Source: Methanocaldococcus vulcanius M7 (GTDB lineage: Archaea > AGJL01 > Methanococci > Methanococcales > Methanocaldococcaceae). Taken from it: DNA of 64,000 bases. Under the pieces are notes generated by a model. The model was not told the DNA's origin and did not search any database. It was given only the letters and a program-made list of their open reading frames with translations. The DNA lies in the NCBI RefSeq assembly GCF_000024625.1, contig NC_013407.1:1682330-1746329 (forward strand), read 5' to 3'. This document shows, piece by piece, positions 8,922 through 18,590 of this stretch. The position numbers were made by a program, and so were the translations under genes. The stretch's first letter is position 1; each line of letters opens with the position of its first letter.

Positions 8922-8941
8922 ATTTTGATCGCATCCAAAAT
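8922..8941 (+). promoter_or_regulatory. inverted repeat upstream of hcp promoter
   Basis: The sequence ATTTTG-N8-CAAAAT is a perfect 6+6 inverted repeat ending 18 bases upstream of the presumed hcp TATA box. Position and symmetry suit an activator or repressor site, but the protein is unknown; the NikR-like gene upstream is one candidate. Such repeats also arise by chance in AT-rich DNA. Confidence 0.35.
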
Positions 8942-8959
8942 CCAGAGATCTCAAAAACC

Positions 8960-8967
8960 TATATATA
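8960..8967 (+). promoter_or_regulatory. TATA box for hcp
   Basis: TATATATA follows an A-rich segment, about 70 bases before the hcp start codon, which would give an untranslated leader of roughly 40 bases. No other TTTATATA-like box is closer to the gene. Confidence 0.5.
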
Positions 8968-9029
8968 CTTCAAAAAATAAATCAAGTAAATGTTAAAAAT
9001 GTCAAAATAAAAAAATCAAGGGTGAAATA

Positions 9030-10676
9030 ATGAAATTTGAACCAAGACCTACAAAAATGTTCTGCTTCCAATGTCAAGAGGCAGCAAGAAACGAAGGTTG
9101 TACTGTAAAAGGTGTCTGTGGAAAAGATGATATTGTAGCAAACCTCCAAGATCTATTAATTTATACTATAAAAGGTTTATGCTACGTCTGTGATAAAGGC
9201 AATTACTTAGATGATGAAGTTATGGACTACATTCCAAAGGCATTATTTGTAACAATAACTAACGTCAATTTTGATGATAAAGATGTAATCGACTGGATAA
9301 AGAAAGGAGTCGCTTTAAGAGAGAAAATTATAGAAAAAACTAATTTAAATAAAGAAGAACTTCCTCACTGTGCTACTTGGACTTACGAAACCGACGAAGA
9401 TTTAATAAATTTAGCTAATACAAAGGAAGTTAGCGTCTTAGCAGAGGATAATGAGGACATAAGATCTTTAAAAGAACTTATAACCTATGGAATTAAGGGA
9501 ATAGGAGCTTATCTAAGCCATGCCATGCATCTCGGCTACAACAATGAAGAAATCCATAAATTTATAGTTAAAGCATTCACTAAAATCGTTGATAGCAAAG
9601 ATGCTGATGAATTATTTAATTTAGCAATGGAGACAGGAAAACATGCTGTTGAGACATTGGCATTATTAGATAAGGCAAACACTGAAACCTATGGACATCC
9701 AGAGATAACAGAGGTTAATTTGGGAGTTAGAGATAGGCCAGGAATTTTAATAAGTGGGCATGATTTAAAGGACTTGGAGGAGTTGTTAGAGCAAAGTAAA
9801 GATGCAGGAGTTGATATTTACACCCATTGTGAGATGTTGCCAGCCCACTACTATCCATTCTTTAAAAAGTATGATCACTTTGTAGGAAACTATGGTGGCT
9901 CATGGCCATTCCAAAGAGAGGAGTTTGAGAAATTCAACGGCCCAATAGTGATGACAACAAACTGTTTAGTCCCACCAAAGGACTCATACAAGGATAGGGT
10001 TTATGTAACCAACGAAGTTGGCTATCCTGGCTTAAAGAGAATCCCTGTAAAAGAGGATGGAACTAAGGACTTTTCAGAGGTTATAGAGCACGCTAAAAAA
10101 TGCAAGCCACCAACACCACTCGAAAATGGAAAGATCGTTGGAGGATTCGCTCACAACCAAGTTTTAGCACTGGCGGATAAAGTAATTGAGGCAGTTAAAA
10201 GTGGAAAAATAAGAAAATTCGTTGTAATGGCTGGATGTGATGGAAGGCATAAAACAAGAGAGTACTATACTGAATTTGCCAAGAAACTTCCTAAAGATAC
10301 AGTTATATTAACATGTGGATGTGCAAAATATAGATTTATCAAATTAGGGCTTGGAGACATTGATGGAATTCCAAGAGTGTTAGATGCTGGGCAGTGTAAT
10401 GATAGTTATTCATTAGTTAAAATTGCATTGGCTTTAAAAGATGCATTTGGCTTAAATGATGTAAATGAGCTTCCAATCGCTTATAATATCTCCTGGTATG
10501 AGCAAAAAGCAGTTACCGTATTATTGGCCTTGCTTTACTTAGGAGTTAAGGATATTGTATTAGGTCCAACATTACCAGCATTCTTATCTCCAAATGTAGC
10601 AAAGGTCTTGGTTGAGAAGTTTGGAATCTCAACGATCTCAACAGTTGATGAAGATATTAAGAGATTAGTTGGGTAA
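9030..10676 (+). CDS. hcp: hybrid-cluster protein (hydroxylamine reductase)
   Basis: A 548-aa prismane protein that reduces hydroxylamine or NO, an oxidative/nitrosative defence enzyme of anaerobes. The N-terminal cluster cysteines are in [13 protein letters not shown] and GVCGK. All hybrid-cluster ligands can be seen in order: His in SGHDLKDL, Glu in [12 protein letters not shown], Cys in TTNCLVPP, Cys in [13 protein letters not shown], Cys in TCGCAKYRF, Cys in GQCNDSYS and Glu in SWYEQKAV. The ATG 9030 follows GGGTGA. The upstream ferredoxin is a plausible electron donor and a cupin gene follows. Confidence 0.96.
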   Translation: MKFEPRPTKMFCFQCQEAARNEGCTVKGVCGKDDIVANLQDLLIYTIKGLCYVCDKGNYLDDEVMDYIPKALFVTITNVNFDDKDVIDWIKKGVALREKIIEKTNLNKEELPHCATWTYETDEDLINLANTKEVSVLAEDNEDIRSLKELITYGIKGIGAYLSHAMHLGYNNEEIHKFIVKAFTKIVDSKDADELFNLAMETGKHAVETLALLDKANTETYGHPEITEVNLGVRDRPGILISGHDLKDLEELLEQSKDAGVDIYTHCEMLPAHYYPFFKKYDHFVGNYGGSWPFQREEFEKFNGPIVMTTNCLVPPKDSYKDRVYVTNEVGYPGLKRIPVKEDGTKDFSEVIEHAKKCKPPTPLENGKIVGGFAHNQVLALADKVIEAVKSGKIRKFVVMAGCDGRHKTREYYTEFAKKLPKDTVILTCGCAKYRFIKLGLGDIDGIPRVLDAGQCNDSYSLVKIALALKDAFGLNDVNELPIAYNISWYEQKAVTVLLALLYLGVKDIVLGPTLPAFLSPNVAKVLVEKFGISTISTVDEDIKRLVG

Positions 10677-10839
10677 ATATAATATAAAATCAAAGATAAC
10701 CTTTAATTTTTAAATTTTTAATTTTATCTTTTATATTTTGGATTTTTTTATTTTTTATAAGATTATAAATCAGCAAAATTAATTAATTGGATTAGTAAAT
10801 TAAGTTAAAATTCAATTGCACTTGTATATAGGTGATTAG

Positions 10840-11190
10840 ATGATAGAAAAGGTTTATGAGTTTAAAAAAGATGCTAAAACAAAGGTTGTTGAAAAAATTG
10901 TCAATACTGAACATGTTCAGATCAATCATATTGTCTTACCAAAAGGAGAGCAGATGCCAAAGCATTACTCAAACTCCTACGTTCATTTAATAATAATTAA
11001 AGGAGAAATGACTCTAACCTTAGAAGATCAAGAACCACACAACTACAAAGAAGGAAATATTGTTTATGTTCCATTTAATGTAAAGATGTTGATCCAAAAC
11101 TTAAATTCAGATGTTTTAGAATTTTTTGTTATAAAAGCCCCTCATCCAAGAAAGTTAAATGCTCCAGAAGAGGCAATTAAATGTGAATAG
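10840..11190 (+). CDS. small cupin-domain protein
   Basis: A 116-aa single-domain cupin. The first motif is partly visible (HIVLPKGEQMPKHYSNSYVHLIIIKGEMTLTLE) with histidines suited to metal binding, and the second is EGNIVYVPFNVKMLIQNLNS, in which the usual histidine is missing. Such proteins bind small ligands or metals; the substrate cannot be read from sequence. The ATG 10840 follows AGGTGATTAG. It forms a likely two-gene unit with the next ORF, 8 bases away, and lies downstream of hcp as in relatives. Confidence 0.85.
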   Translation: MIEKVYEFKKDAKTKVVEKIVNTEHVQINHIVLPKGEQMPKHYSNSYVHLIIIKGEMTLTLEDQEPHNYKEGNIVYVPFNVKMLIQNLNSDVLEFFVIKAPHPRKLNAPEEAIKCE

Positions 11191-11198
11191 GTGAAATT

Positions 11199-11576
11199 AT
11201 GAAGGAAGCAAAGAAAGATGTTGATATAAAAGAGAATCTAACTAAAATATTGGAGAACAAGATAAAAATAATGATACTTTCTAAATTTAGGTCTATTGAT
11301 GAGTATAATAAAGAGATCTTTAAAGATCTATCGGATGAGGAGATGAAAAACTTAGAAATCTTGTATGAGAAATATCTTATCCACTTTAATGAGAAACCAA
11401 ACATAAAGACAGAAGTTAATATAGATGAAGATATTCTCAAACTACTAAAAGAAACCATAGATATGGAGAGATCATTGGCTAAGAAATTGGGACCCAATTT
11501 TGGTATTAGACAAGCGGTTATTCATGCGTTATCTGATGATGAGAGATTATACTACTATTTAAACAAAGAAAAATAA
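11199..11576 (+). CDS. conserved hypothetical helical protein
   Basis: I do not recognise this 125-aa protein. It is highly charged and predicted all-helical, with no cysteines and no membrane segment. Segments such as ILENKIKIMILSKF and EDILKLLKETIDMERSLAKKLG look amphipathic. The ATG 11199 is preceded by AGGTGAAATT and begins 8 bases after the cupin stop, so the two are probably co-expressed. The 200 bases after it are AT-rich and appear empty. Confidence 0.7.
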   Translation: MKEAKKDVDIKENLTKILENKIKIMILSKFRSIDEYNKEIFKDLSDEEMKNLEILYEKYLIHFNEKPNIKTEVNIDEDILKLLKETIDMERSLAKKLGPNFGIRQAVIHALSDDERLYYYLNKEK

Positions 11577-11782
11577 AAATTATAAAAGCATTGAAATGTA
11601 AAGGATAATGAATATTAAAAAACTTTTTTAAGTAATTTTCAATTATAACTTTTATCGATTAACCAAAATAATAATTTAAACCAAAACAATTTAAACCATA
11701 CATGGAAATATCAAATATTAAAAATTAAAAACTAAACATACAAAAATATAAAAATGAAGATATTTAAGCGATAGGGGAAAGT

Positions 11783-12538
11783 ATGATAGATGCTCACACT
11801 CACTTGGATGTTAGGAGCTTTGAAGATTTGGAGAAGATGGCTTTGAGTGGCATTGAGACGATTATAACCTGCGCTCACGATCCATACAAGATGAGTGTTC
11901 CAGAGGTGTATTTAGATCACTGGGATCGGTTGATTAATTTAGAGGTTAAAAGAGGAAAAATGGCTAATGTTGAAGTTAAAGTGGCAGTTGGAGTTCATCC
12001 TATGGGTTATCCAAAGAATTGGAATGTTTTAATAAAAAAACTGCCTGAATTTTTGGAAAATGAGAATGTTGTAGCTATCGGAGAGACGGGATTGCATTAT
12101 CTAAATGAAGATGAAAAAAATCTTTTAAAAGAGCAGTTATACTTAGCAAAAGATCTCAATATGCCTATTATAGTTCATACTCCTGAGAAGAACAAAAAAG
12201 AGGCATTAATTGAAATTTTAAAAATTTTAGATGAAGTTAAAATAAAGGATGAGTTGGTTATGATCGATCACATAAATAAAGAGACAGTTGATTTAATCGA
12301 TAGGGATGTTTATATCGGCTTAACTGTTCAACCATCAATGAAATTAACTCATGAAGAGGCAGGAGAAATAATTAAAAATTATGACAAAAAATTTATTTTA
12401 AGCAGTGATTTAGGAAGTTTGAAGGCGGATATATATGCTTTACCAAGAACTAAGTTGTATATGAAAAAGATCGGCGTTGATGAAGATAAAATTATTGCCT
12501 CAACATATAAAAATGCAAAAATGTTTTATAAACTCTAA
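11783..12538 (+). CDS. TatD-related metal-dependent hydrolase
   Basis: A 251-aa amidohydrolase-fold protein of the archaeal TatD branch. Metal-binding motifs are visible: DAHTHLD at the N-terminus, GETGLHY in the middle, IVHTPEKNK, MIDHI and the late aspartate in LSSDLG. Members hydrolyse phosphoesters, and TatD itself has DNase activity; the substrate here is unknown. The ATG 11783 follows TAGGGGAAAG. The gene is convergent with rio2 and their ends overlap by 4 bases. Confidence 0.85.
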   Translation: MIDAHTHLDVRSFEDLEKMALSGIETIITCAHDPYKMSVPEVYLDHWDRLINLEVKRGKMANVEVKVAVGVHPMGYPKNWNVLIKKLPEFLENENVVAIGETGLHYLNEDEKNLLKEQLYLAKDLNMPIIVHTPEKNKKEALIEILKILDEVKIKDELVMIDHINKETVDLIDRDVYIGLTVQPSMKLTHEEAGEIIKNYDKKFILSSDLGSLKADIYALPRTKLYMKKIGVDEDKIIASTYKNAKMFYKL

Positions 12539-13443
12539 CTCTTTCCAGTAATGTAGTTGAATATTTTGTCAGTATCTATATTTTCATCATCTCTGTCTAT
12601 CTTGTATTTTTTAAAGTATCGAATTACATTTTCAATATCTCTTTTTAAGTAAAATTCTGCCTCAGGATGGAATTTAGAAACCGCCTGTGGCCAATCTATT
12701 ATCACAAAGTCCTCTCCATCAAAGAGTATATTAAATTCACTTAAATCTCCATGGATATACCCTAATTCATAAGCTTTTTTAACTTCATCTATTATCTTCC
12801 AAAATAGTTCTTTTATTTCATCTCTACTCATGAATTTAGATAAGTCGATTCGCTTTAACTCCTCTCCCACGACTTTTCCCATAATTATCGCATGTCTATT
12901 CCAGTGTATTGGCTCTGGAACTTTAACTATTGGAAAAAGTTCATTCAAAATTTCAAACTCTCTTTCGGCACTTAACCGCGAAACATAGAGCCAACTTATA
13001 TGATGTTTATCCGCTATGTACTCCCTATATCTCTTTCCTCTTGTAAAACACGTCCTTCCATGCTTATGGAATTTTAACACTGCTTCTCTTCCATCTTCTA
13101 ACAATACACTATATACATCTCCTTCTTTTCCAACCCCTAATTTATTCCCTACTGCTTTTAAAATTCCTTTTTTAACAAATGCATTTATTGCAAGGGCATC
13201 ATAACCCCCCATTGAAACGGCATAACCATACGTACTCCTAACTACAAATTCAAATTTATTTAATCGCTTTAATCTATATAAAACATCTTTTTCTGGCATT
13301 TTTGCCTTTCTAACAATCTCCTCCAGAGGAACCCATTCATAATGCCTCATGGATATTTCTATTATTTTCAATATCTTAAAATCATCATCCTGAGCTTCTT
13401 TTAATCTCTCAATTAGTTTTTTAATTATGGTAATCCCCTCCAT
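12535..13443 (-). CDS. rio2: RIO2-type atypical protein kinase
   Basis: A 302-aa kinase/ATPase that acts in small ribosomal subunit maturation. The N-terminal winged helix (about residues 1-90) contains MRHYEWVPLEEI. The kinase part has the loop GKEGDVYSV, the ATP-binding Lys in AVLKFHKHGRT, the catalytic loop HGDLSEFNILF and metal-binding VIIDWPQAV. The ATG at 13443 has no upstream ribosome site; GGAGGGG instead falls in codons 2-4 (GAG GGG). A TATA-like stretch lies about 40 bases upstream, so the message may have a very short leader, or translation may begin a few codons inside. Confidence 0.93.
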   Translation of the reverse strand: MEGITIIKKLIERLKEAQDDDFKILKIIEISMRHYEWVPLEEIVRKAKMPEKDVLYRLKRLNKFEFVVRSTYGYAVSMGGYDALAINAFVKKGILKAVGNKLGVGKEGDVYSVLLEDGREAVLKFHKHGRTCFTRGKRYREYIADKHHISWLYVSRLSAEREFEILNELFPIVKVPEPIHWNRHAIIMGKVVGEELKRIDLSKFMSRDEIKELFWKIIDEVKKAYELGYIHGDLSEFNILFDGEDFVIIDWPQAVSKFHPEAEFYLKRDIENVIRYFKKYKIDRDDENIDTDKIFNYITGKS

Positions 13444-13717
13444 CTTTAAACTATTTGTATATTTTATTTTTTATGTTTATATTATAAAGGTTGTTTGTTA
13501 TAAATGGATTTATTGTTTTTATATTTTGTTTTTATATTATTTTTTATACCTTACAATCTGTTGGGCTATTTTTTAGTGTTAGTTATTGCTCTTATGCGTA
13601 TTATTTTTTATTTTTTTATTTTTGTTTATTTTGTCCAAGTTTTTACTAAATTTTAAGATCATTCAAAATCATGAAAAACCTCACTATTCTCATTAATAAT
13701 TAGAATATCCTTAATAG

Positions 13718-13775
13718 AAATAATAAGAAATCTATAAAAATTAGGGAAATAATAAGAAATCTATAAAAATTAGGG
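13718..13775. repeat. 29-bp tandem duplication upstream of sua5
   Basis: Two exact 29-bp copies lie back to back at 13718-13746 and 13747-13775. Each begins AAATAATAAGAAATC and ends AAATTAGGG. The second copy ends about 28 bases before the sua5 start, so the duplication doubles part of the leader or promoter. The rest of the 13444-13717 gap is T-rich and I see no gene in it. Confidence 0.9.
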
Positions 13776-13802
13776 AAATAAAATGATATGAGGTTGCATA
13801 GA

Positions 13803-14438
13803 ATGCCTCCAAAAATCATAAAAATATACGATCTTGATAAAGAAAAACGAAAAAAGGTGTTAAACTTTTTAAAAAAAGAAATCTTAGATGGAAAAATAAT
13901 AATTTGTGGAACTGATACTCTATATGGTATCTCGGCAAATGCTTTAAATGAAAATGCAGTTAAAAAAATATATCAAATAAAAAAAAGGGACTATAACAAA
14001 CCATTATCAATATGTTTAAAAGATATTAATGAAATTAAAAAATATGCATATGTTAATGAATTGGCAGAGAAAATTATTAAACATTTTCTTCCTGGACCAA
14101 TAACGATAATATTGAAAAAGAAATCAAATATTCCTAATCTTGTTTCTAAAGAATATATTGGGATTAGAATTCCAGATGAGGAGATTATTAGAGAGTTAGC
14201 AATAGTTCCATTAACAACCACTTCTGCAAATATTTCAGGAGGAAAAGACCCTACCTGTGTGGAAGAGATCGATGGAGAAATAATAAAAAATGTTGATTAT
14301 GTTATAGACATTGGAAAATGTAAGTATTCAAAACCATCTACAATAATTAAGATAAAAGACAGTTCTATAACCCTCATAAGAGAAGGGGCAGTTCCATTTT
14401 CAGAGATCTTGGCTTCGATCGAAAATAAAAAAATATAA
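13803..14438 (+). CDS. L-threonylcarbamoyladenylate synthase (Sua5/YrdC family)
   Basis: Makes threonylcarbamoyl-AMP from threonine, bicarbonate and ATP for the universal t6A37 modification of ANN-reading tRNAs. The 211-aa YrdC domain shows GTDTLYGISANAL, KKRDYNKPLSICL, FLPGPITIIL, IGIRIPDEEI and PLTTTSANISGG. It lacks the extra C-terminal Sua5 domain, so it is the short YrdC-like form. I prefer ATG 13803, preceded by AGGTTG, to ATG 13788. A 29-bp tandem duplication lies just upstream. Confidence 0.9.
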   Translation: MPPKIIKIYDLDKEKRKKVLNFLKKEILDGKIIICGTDTLYGISANALNENAVKKIYQIKKRDYNKPLSICLKDINEIKKYAYVNELAEKIIKHFLPGPITIILKKKSNIPNLVSKEYIGIRIPDEEIIRELAIVPLTTTSANISGGKDPTCVEEIDGEIIKNVDYVIDIGKCKYSKPSTIIKIKDSSITLIREGAVPFSEILASIENKKI

Positions 14439-14521
14439 AAAAATGAAATAAAAAAATAGATAATAATTTTGGAATCATAACAACACCAAAAAGCAAACAC
14501 ATCAAATTGTGGGGGAGGGGT

Positions 14522-15076
14522 ATGAAAGACAAAAGTGGAAATTGGATAAACAATATAATAGACGATTTAAACAATCGTAAATTATTGGAAACTGAGTTGA
14601 TATTAAACGAAGTTGTAAATAAAATCAACGATCTTGTATTGGAAATAAATAATTACGTTTCAGAGATTCACTATGGATTAAAACTAACTAACGAAAAAAT
14701 AAACCTCTCAATTTCTGAATTAAACGAACTTGAAAATAAATTAAGAGAATATCTTCTGTTTGTGGAAGAGATGAGGAGATCTATGGATCACACCAATGAA
14801 GAACTTAACAATGTAAAAAATGAGATGATGGAATTAAAACATTCGTTAGAAGAGTCGACATTTAGAATAAACAACAGATACAACATATTAGAACATGCAT
14901 TAAATCAAAATAACAAGAAGATTGAAGGAATTATATCAAATATTCGATCTCTGTCTAAAACTCACGAAGAGGTTATAAACTCAATAAACTCAACAAAACG
15001 TCTTTTGTATATTGCAATTGCAATCTCTCTACTAAATATTATCATATTTTCTGTAAAAAGTTCTGGCTTTCTTTAA
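14522..15076 (+). CDS. coiled-coil protein with C-terminal membrane anchor
   Basis: I do not recognise a family. The 184-aa protein is a nearly continuous coiled coil from about residue 20 to 155, with repeated Leu/Ile/Val heptads and many Asn, Glu and Lys. One hydrophobic segment follows at the end (LLYIAIAISLLNIIIF), then a short tail. The topology is that of a tail-anchored protein with the coil in the cytoplasm, or the reverse. The ATG 14522 follows GGGAGGGG. It ends convergently with the DUF2117 gene, overlapping it by 4 bases. Confidence 0.7.
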   Translation: MKDKSGNWINNIIDDLNNRKLLETELILNEVVNKINDLVLEINNYVSEIHYGLKLTNEKINLSISELNELENKLREYLLFVEEMRRSMDHTNEELNNVKNEMMELKHSLEESTFRINNRYNILEHALNQNNKKIEGIISNIRSLSKTHEEVINSINSTKRLLYIAIAISLLNIIIFSVKSSGFL

Positions 15077-16155
15077 ATTTCTGTAAAACTAACTCCTTTT
15101 TCTAAAAATATCTTTTTAATTTCATCTAAAAGTTCATCATAACTGTATACTTTATCTAAATTTAGATTTTCTTCAAGTAATTTTCCTGCATCATCATCTC
15201 TCATATTTTCTATTTGAAAAATCACAGATCCATCCAAAATCATAGGATTTTTGAGTATTTCATCCTCATCTCCATCTACAATACCCACCACTCTTATTCC
15301 AAACCTTGCTAAAATATCTCCGCAGATCGTTGTAGTGTCATCTCCGATAGTTATTACTGCAACAATATCCTTATCTTTTATTTTCTCAATAACGTCCTCT
15401 CCTGCATGATTTATTAAAATTACATTTCCATTTTCAACTTTTCTATTTTTAAATTTGGGTTTTGTTGGATGTCTTCTTAAAATTCCTGTCTTTATAACTG
15501 CCTTTTTTAGATCCACATTTTCCAGTTTTTCAACACCGCCCTCTTTTAACTTTCCTCCCAAAATATCAACTAATTTTCCGTTTTCAGCTACTAAAATAAC
15601 ATCTTTACTTTCTGATTTCCCAACAACTACTCCGTTAACCAATATTGCCTCTCCAACATCAACCCCATGAACTTTTCTAAAAATCTTTCCATTTTCTTCC
15701 CAAACATCCAATCCATTACTTATGCATCTCTCAATTTTTAAATTCAATTTTTCAGAGAGAAATTTAGCAATCTTTTCAACATTTTTCGAACTTTTATTCC
15801 AAATTATAATTGTTCCATCTTTATCTCCAGGTCTTTCAATCTGTATTATTGGTCTGTCTATCTCCGCTCGTTCAACCACTATTCTTCCAAACGTATGTCC
15901 TGTAATTTTTGATTTTCCATAATTAGCCAGCACTAAAACATCACAGTTCGAAAGTTTTTTTAATGATTGGGAAGGCATTAACTTCTCGGATATATCAATA
16001 ACATCTTGCAAATCATTATCTATAACCGCAACTCTTCCCATGGTGCCTCCCAACTTAGCCCTAACTTCTCCAAAATTTTTTAGCAAATTTATAATTTTTA
16101 TAGCGTATCCACTATCTACAATCTCAGGGCCGTGAATAACAACGCCAATTTTCAT
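15073..16155 (-). CDS. DUF2117-type methanogen protein
   Basis: A 360-aa soluble protein opening MKIGVVIHGPEIVDSGYA, with GGTMGRVAVIDN, ANYGKSKITGHTFGR and AVITIGDDTTTICGDILARFG. I recognise this as the DUF2117 group found in methanogens; the function is unknown. The glycine-rich N-terminus and the GDDTT segment suggest two nucleotide- or phosphate-binding halves. The start is ATG 16155 after GTGGGATATT. It is transcribed in the same direction as the ehb genes upstream of it, 66 bases from ehbL, and may be read as part of that run. Confidence 0.65.
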   Translation of the reverse strand: MKIGVVIHGPEIVDSGYAIKIINLLKNFGEVRAKLGGTMGRVAVIDNDLQDVIDISEKLMPSQSLKKLSNCDVLVLANYGKSKITGHTFGRIVVERAEIDRPIIQIERPGDKDGTIIIWNKSSKNVEKIAKFLSEKLNLKIERCISNGLDVWEENGKIFRKVHGVDVGEAILVNGVVVGKSESKDVILVAENGKLVDILGGKLKEGGVEKLENVDLKKAVIKTGILRRHPTKPKFKNRKVENGNVILINHAGEDVIEKIKDKDIVAVITIGDDTTTICGDILARFGIRVVGIVDGDEDEILKNPMILDGSVIFQIENMRDDDAGKLLEENLNLDKVYSYDELLDEIKKIFLEKGVSFTEI

Positions 16156-16221
16156 AATATCCCACTAACACTTTGTATTCAAAAATGTGGACTGAATCGT
16201 CATTTCTCATTTAGTATTTTA

Positions 16222-16716
16222 TTATTTATCCCCTAAGATCTTTTTTAAGTTAATTGAAAGGAGAGAACAGATTTTATTTATCTGTTCTTCTGATATTTCA
16301 ATCTTTTTCTGTAAAAGTTTAGAGACATCTATCTCCACATATTCTCCTACATCTCTTGGGTGGATGGGAGACACTTCGTTGAATACAGAAAATACTGGAC
16401 AAAAATCATGACAATATAAGCAATAAACGCATTTCTCTGCATTGATTTTTGGAATTTTATCTTTTACATAGTTTTCAGTTATTTTAATTGGCTCTATTGG
16501 GATCATCTCTATCGCTTTGGTTGGGCAAACATTAGCACATCCTTCACATCCAATACATAACTCTTCAATAACTGTTTTTGGTAATTTAATAGTTCCGCTC
16601 AGTATTGCGTTTCTTAACTCTATATCCGTGTATCTTCCACTCCCAAATATTATTCTTTCTAAGTTCTCATATATTCCAGTTAAAAATATCTTAGCAAAAC
16701 TTCTTAGTTCTTCCAA
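16222..16716 (-). CDS. ehbL: 2[4Fe-4S] ferredoxin subunit of energy-converting hydrogenase B (EhbL-like)
   Basis: A 164-aa protein with two cluster motifs, [12 protein letters not shown] and [12 protein letters not shown], flanked by helical regions. It resembles the NuoI-like iron-sulfur subunits of energy-converting hydrogenases. It starts with TTG at 16716, six bases after GGGGGA, and overlaps the polyferredoxin gene by 13 bases, so the two are translationally coupled. The ehbL label comes from its place right after the polyferredoxin and is inferred from Ehb gene order as I remember it. Confidence 0.75.
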   Translation of the reverse strand: MEELRSFAKIFLTGIYENLERIIFGSGRYTDIELRNAILSGTIKLPKTVIEELCIGCEGCANVCPTKAIEMIPIEPIKITENYVKDKIPKINAEKCVYCLYCHDFCPVFSVFNEVSPIHPRDVGEYVEIDVSKLLQKKIEISEEQINKICSLLSINLKKILGDK

Positions 16717-18137
16717 TGTGATCCCCCTTCGTCAGTTTTCCAAACTCTATGGATGTATATTGCCTTAGTCGGGCATATATTATAACAAGCCGAGCAAAAT
16801 TCACACTTCTCAACATCTATAACTCCAAAATCTATACAACTGTTTGGACATACCTTATTACACAAACCACACTTTATACAGAAGTCCATATCTGTCCTAA
16901 TAAATGAATTTTCCCTATCCACAACTTTTTTATATCCGGTTGTATTTGGAATAACATCTCTTGGGCAGTGGATTGCACAGTTTTCACACGCTATACACTC
17001 ATCAGTAAATATAATCTCTTTATTACTCCTATCAATAATTATTGCATCTTTTGGACATACGTTTGAGCAAGTTCCACATAAAATACAGTCCTCATCTTTT
17101 ATTTTTTCAAATCTAACGTTAATTATTTCAATTGCATTTTTTGGACATGAAGATATGCAGATCTCACATAAAGAGCAACCACCTACAATTTGGTCTTTGT
17201 TGTTTTTTCTATCTTTATCTTTTCTTCTAACATCATTTGGACATATTTTAACACACTCCATACAACTCCAACATACATCTGGACTGAAATATAATTTTCC
17301 ATTTTCAAATCTTAACGCACCGCTTGGGCATACTAAGGCACATAAACCACAATTTATACAGTAGTTTTTTGGTTTAACAGATTTGTCTTCTTTAATTTTT
17401 TTAATTTTGAAATTTTCAACTTTTAACGCATCATTTGGGCAAACCTCAACACATTTCAAACATAATACGCATTGATCAGATATAATGTTTCCGTTTTCAA
17501 TGGCATTTTTTGGACATGCTTCTCCACATAAATTACAAGATGTGCATGCTTCAACATTATTAGGAAGTATAGTATCTCTTGGACATAGGTAGGCGCATCT
17601 TAAACATCCAACACATTTATCCTTGTCAATTTTTATAGAGGTTCTCTCAACTACTTCAACAACGTTTTTACTTTTTTCCTCTTTAAAAACTTTGATTTTC
17701 ATTAGATTTTCTAAAACTTTTAAATATCTATCTGCTAATCCTTCTCTTTTCGTGTTTAATAGCTCATAGGAACTAACTCTTGCTCCGTAAGGGCAAACTT
17801 CAACACAGACACCACACATTGAACAAATTCCCATTGGAAATTTTTTTCCATCCCTTTCAACTATTCTTATAATATTTATCGGGCATACGTTTGCACAGAT
17901 ACCACAACCATTACATCTTCTCCTGTCTACGTAATAACCTCCAAATTTATTTTTTTTGATTGCTTTATTTGGACAGTTTCTTGCACATTCTCCACAAGTG
18001 AGACAAGAAAAGCTTTTATTATTTAGAAGAAATATTGCATCAGTTGGACATGCCTCCATACATTTAGATGTTTGAGAAAACGGGCATGTTTGACATTTTT
18101 CTTCAACTCTACACTTGTCCAATATGGTTATAATCAT
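16704..18137 (-). CDS. ehbK: polyferredoxin with 14 cluster motifs (EhbK-like)
   Basis: A 477-aa protein built almost wholly of ferredoxin repeats. I count 13 standard CX2CX2CX3CP motifs plus one divergent N-terminal motif ([17 protein letters not shown]), so up to 14 [4Fe-4S] clusters. Such a chain can wire electrons between a hydrogenase and soluble ferredoxins. The start is ATG 18137 after GAGGGG. It lies in the ehb run between a small membrane subunit and the ferredoxin subunit, which supports EhbK. The short [14 protein letters not shown] linkers between motifs are lysine-rich. Confidence 0.85.
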   Translation of the reverse strand: MIITILDKCRVEEKCQTCPFSQTSKCMEACPTDAIFLLNNKSFSCLTCGECARNCPNKAIKKNKFGGYYVDRRRCNGCGICANVCPINIIRIVERDGKKFPMGICSMCGVCVEVCPYGARVSSYELLNTKREGLADRYLKVLENLMKIKVFKEEKSKNVVEVVERTSIKIDKDKCVGCLRCAYLCPRDTILPNNVEACTSCNLCGEACPKNAIENGNIISDQCVLCLKCVEVCPNDALKVENFKIKKIKEDKSVKPKNYCINCGLCALVCPSGALRFENGKLYFSPDVCWSCMECVKICPNDVRRKDKDRKNNKDQIVGGCSLCEICISSCPKNAIEIINVRFEKIKDEDCILCGTCSNVCPKDAIIIDRSNKEIIFTDECIACENCAIHCPRDVIPNTTGYKKVVDRENSFIRTDMDFCIKCGLCNKVCPNSCIDFGVIDVEKCEFCSACYNICPTKAIYIHRVWKTDEGGSHWKN

Positions 18138-18248
18138 TTTTTCCCCTCTTTAACGTTAATTTAAACATTTAACATTTTTAGTTTAAGAAGGCATTTTATT
18201 TTAAATATAACTTCTTAATAACCCCAATCATTCATACATCAAGCTCTC

Positions 18249-18491
18249 TTACCCACAAATCTTTTTTCCAAATAATCTATTTCCTATTATAATACCAACT
18301 ACTGCTGATACATAGGAGAATGAGATCGGCAGATTGTAATAAGGAAATGCTTTTAAAAAGTATGCAATAATAAGTGCTAAAACTAAATATGAAAGAAGAT
18401 GTGTTATTTTGCCCCTAAATTTAGAACCCATCAAAATTCCAAAGAGGAGAGCAAGAATAGCAGGGTAGTAAGAAACAATTACCTCCATCAT
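18249..18491 (-). CDS. ehbJ: small membrane subunit of Ehb hydrogenase (EhbJ-like)
   Basis: An 80-aa hydrophobic protein with about three membrane segments (YYPAILALLFGILMG, LLSYLVLALIIAYFL and ISFSYVSAVVGIIIG). No catalytic motif is present. The assignment rests on its size and its position between the antiporter-like subunit and the polyferredoxin. The start is ATG 18491, six bases after GGTGAT. A gap of about 110 bases separates it from the polyferredoxin gene. Confidence 0.6.
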   Translation of the reverse strand: MMEVIVSYYPAILALLFGILMGSKFRGKITHLLSYLVLALIIAYFLKAFPYYNLPISFSYVSAVVGIIIGNRLFGKKICG

Positions 18492-18590
18492 AGCCCGATC
18501 ACCATAAAAACTATTTACAAATTTTAAAGTTAAAGATAAATTATAATCTTAAAACTTTTAAAAAACTTTAATTATAAATTATAAGTGTAA

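Noticed and set aside
15455..15922. Plus-strand open frames opposite the DUF2117 gene, and similar shadows opposite cofE, ehbK, glnA and purB
   Set aside because: They are antisense frames of genes with clear family motifs, without ribosome sites or protein-like composition.
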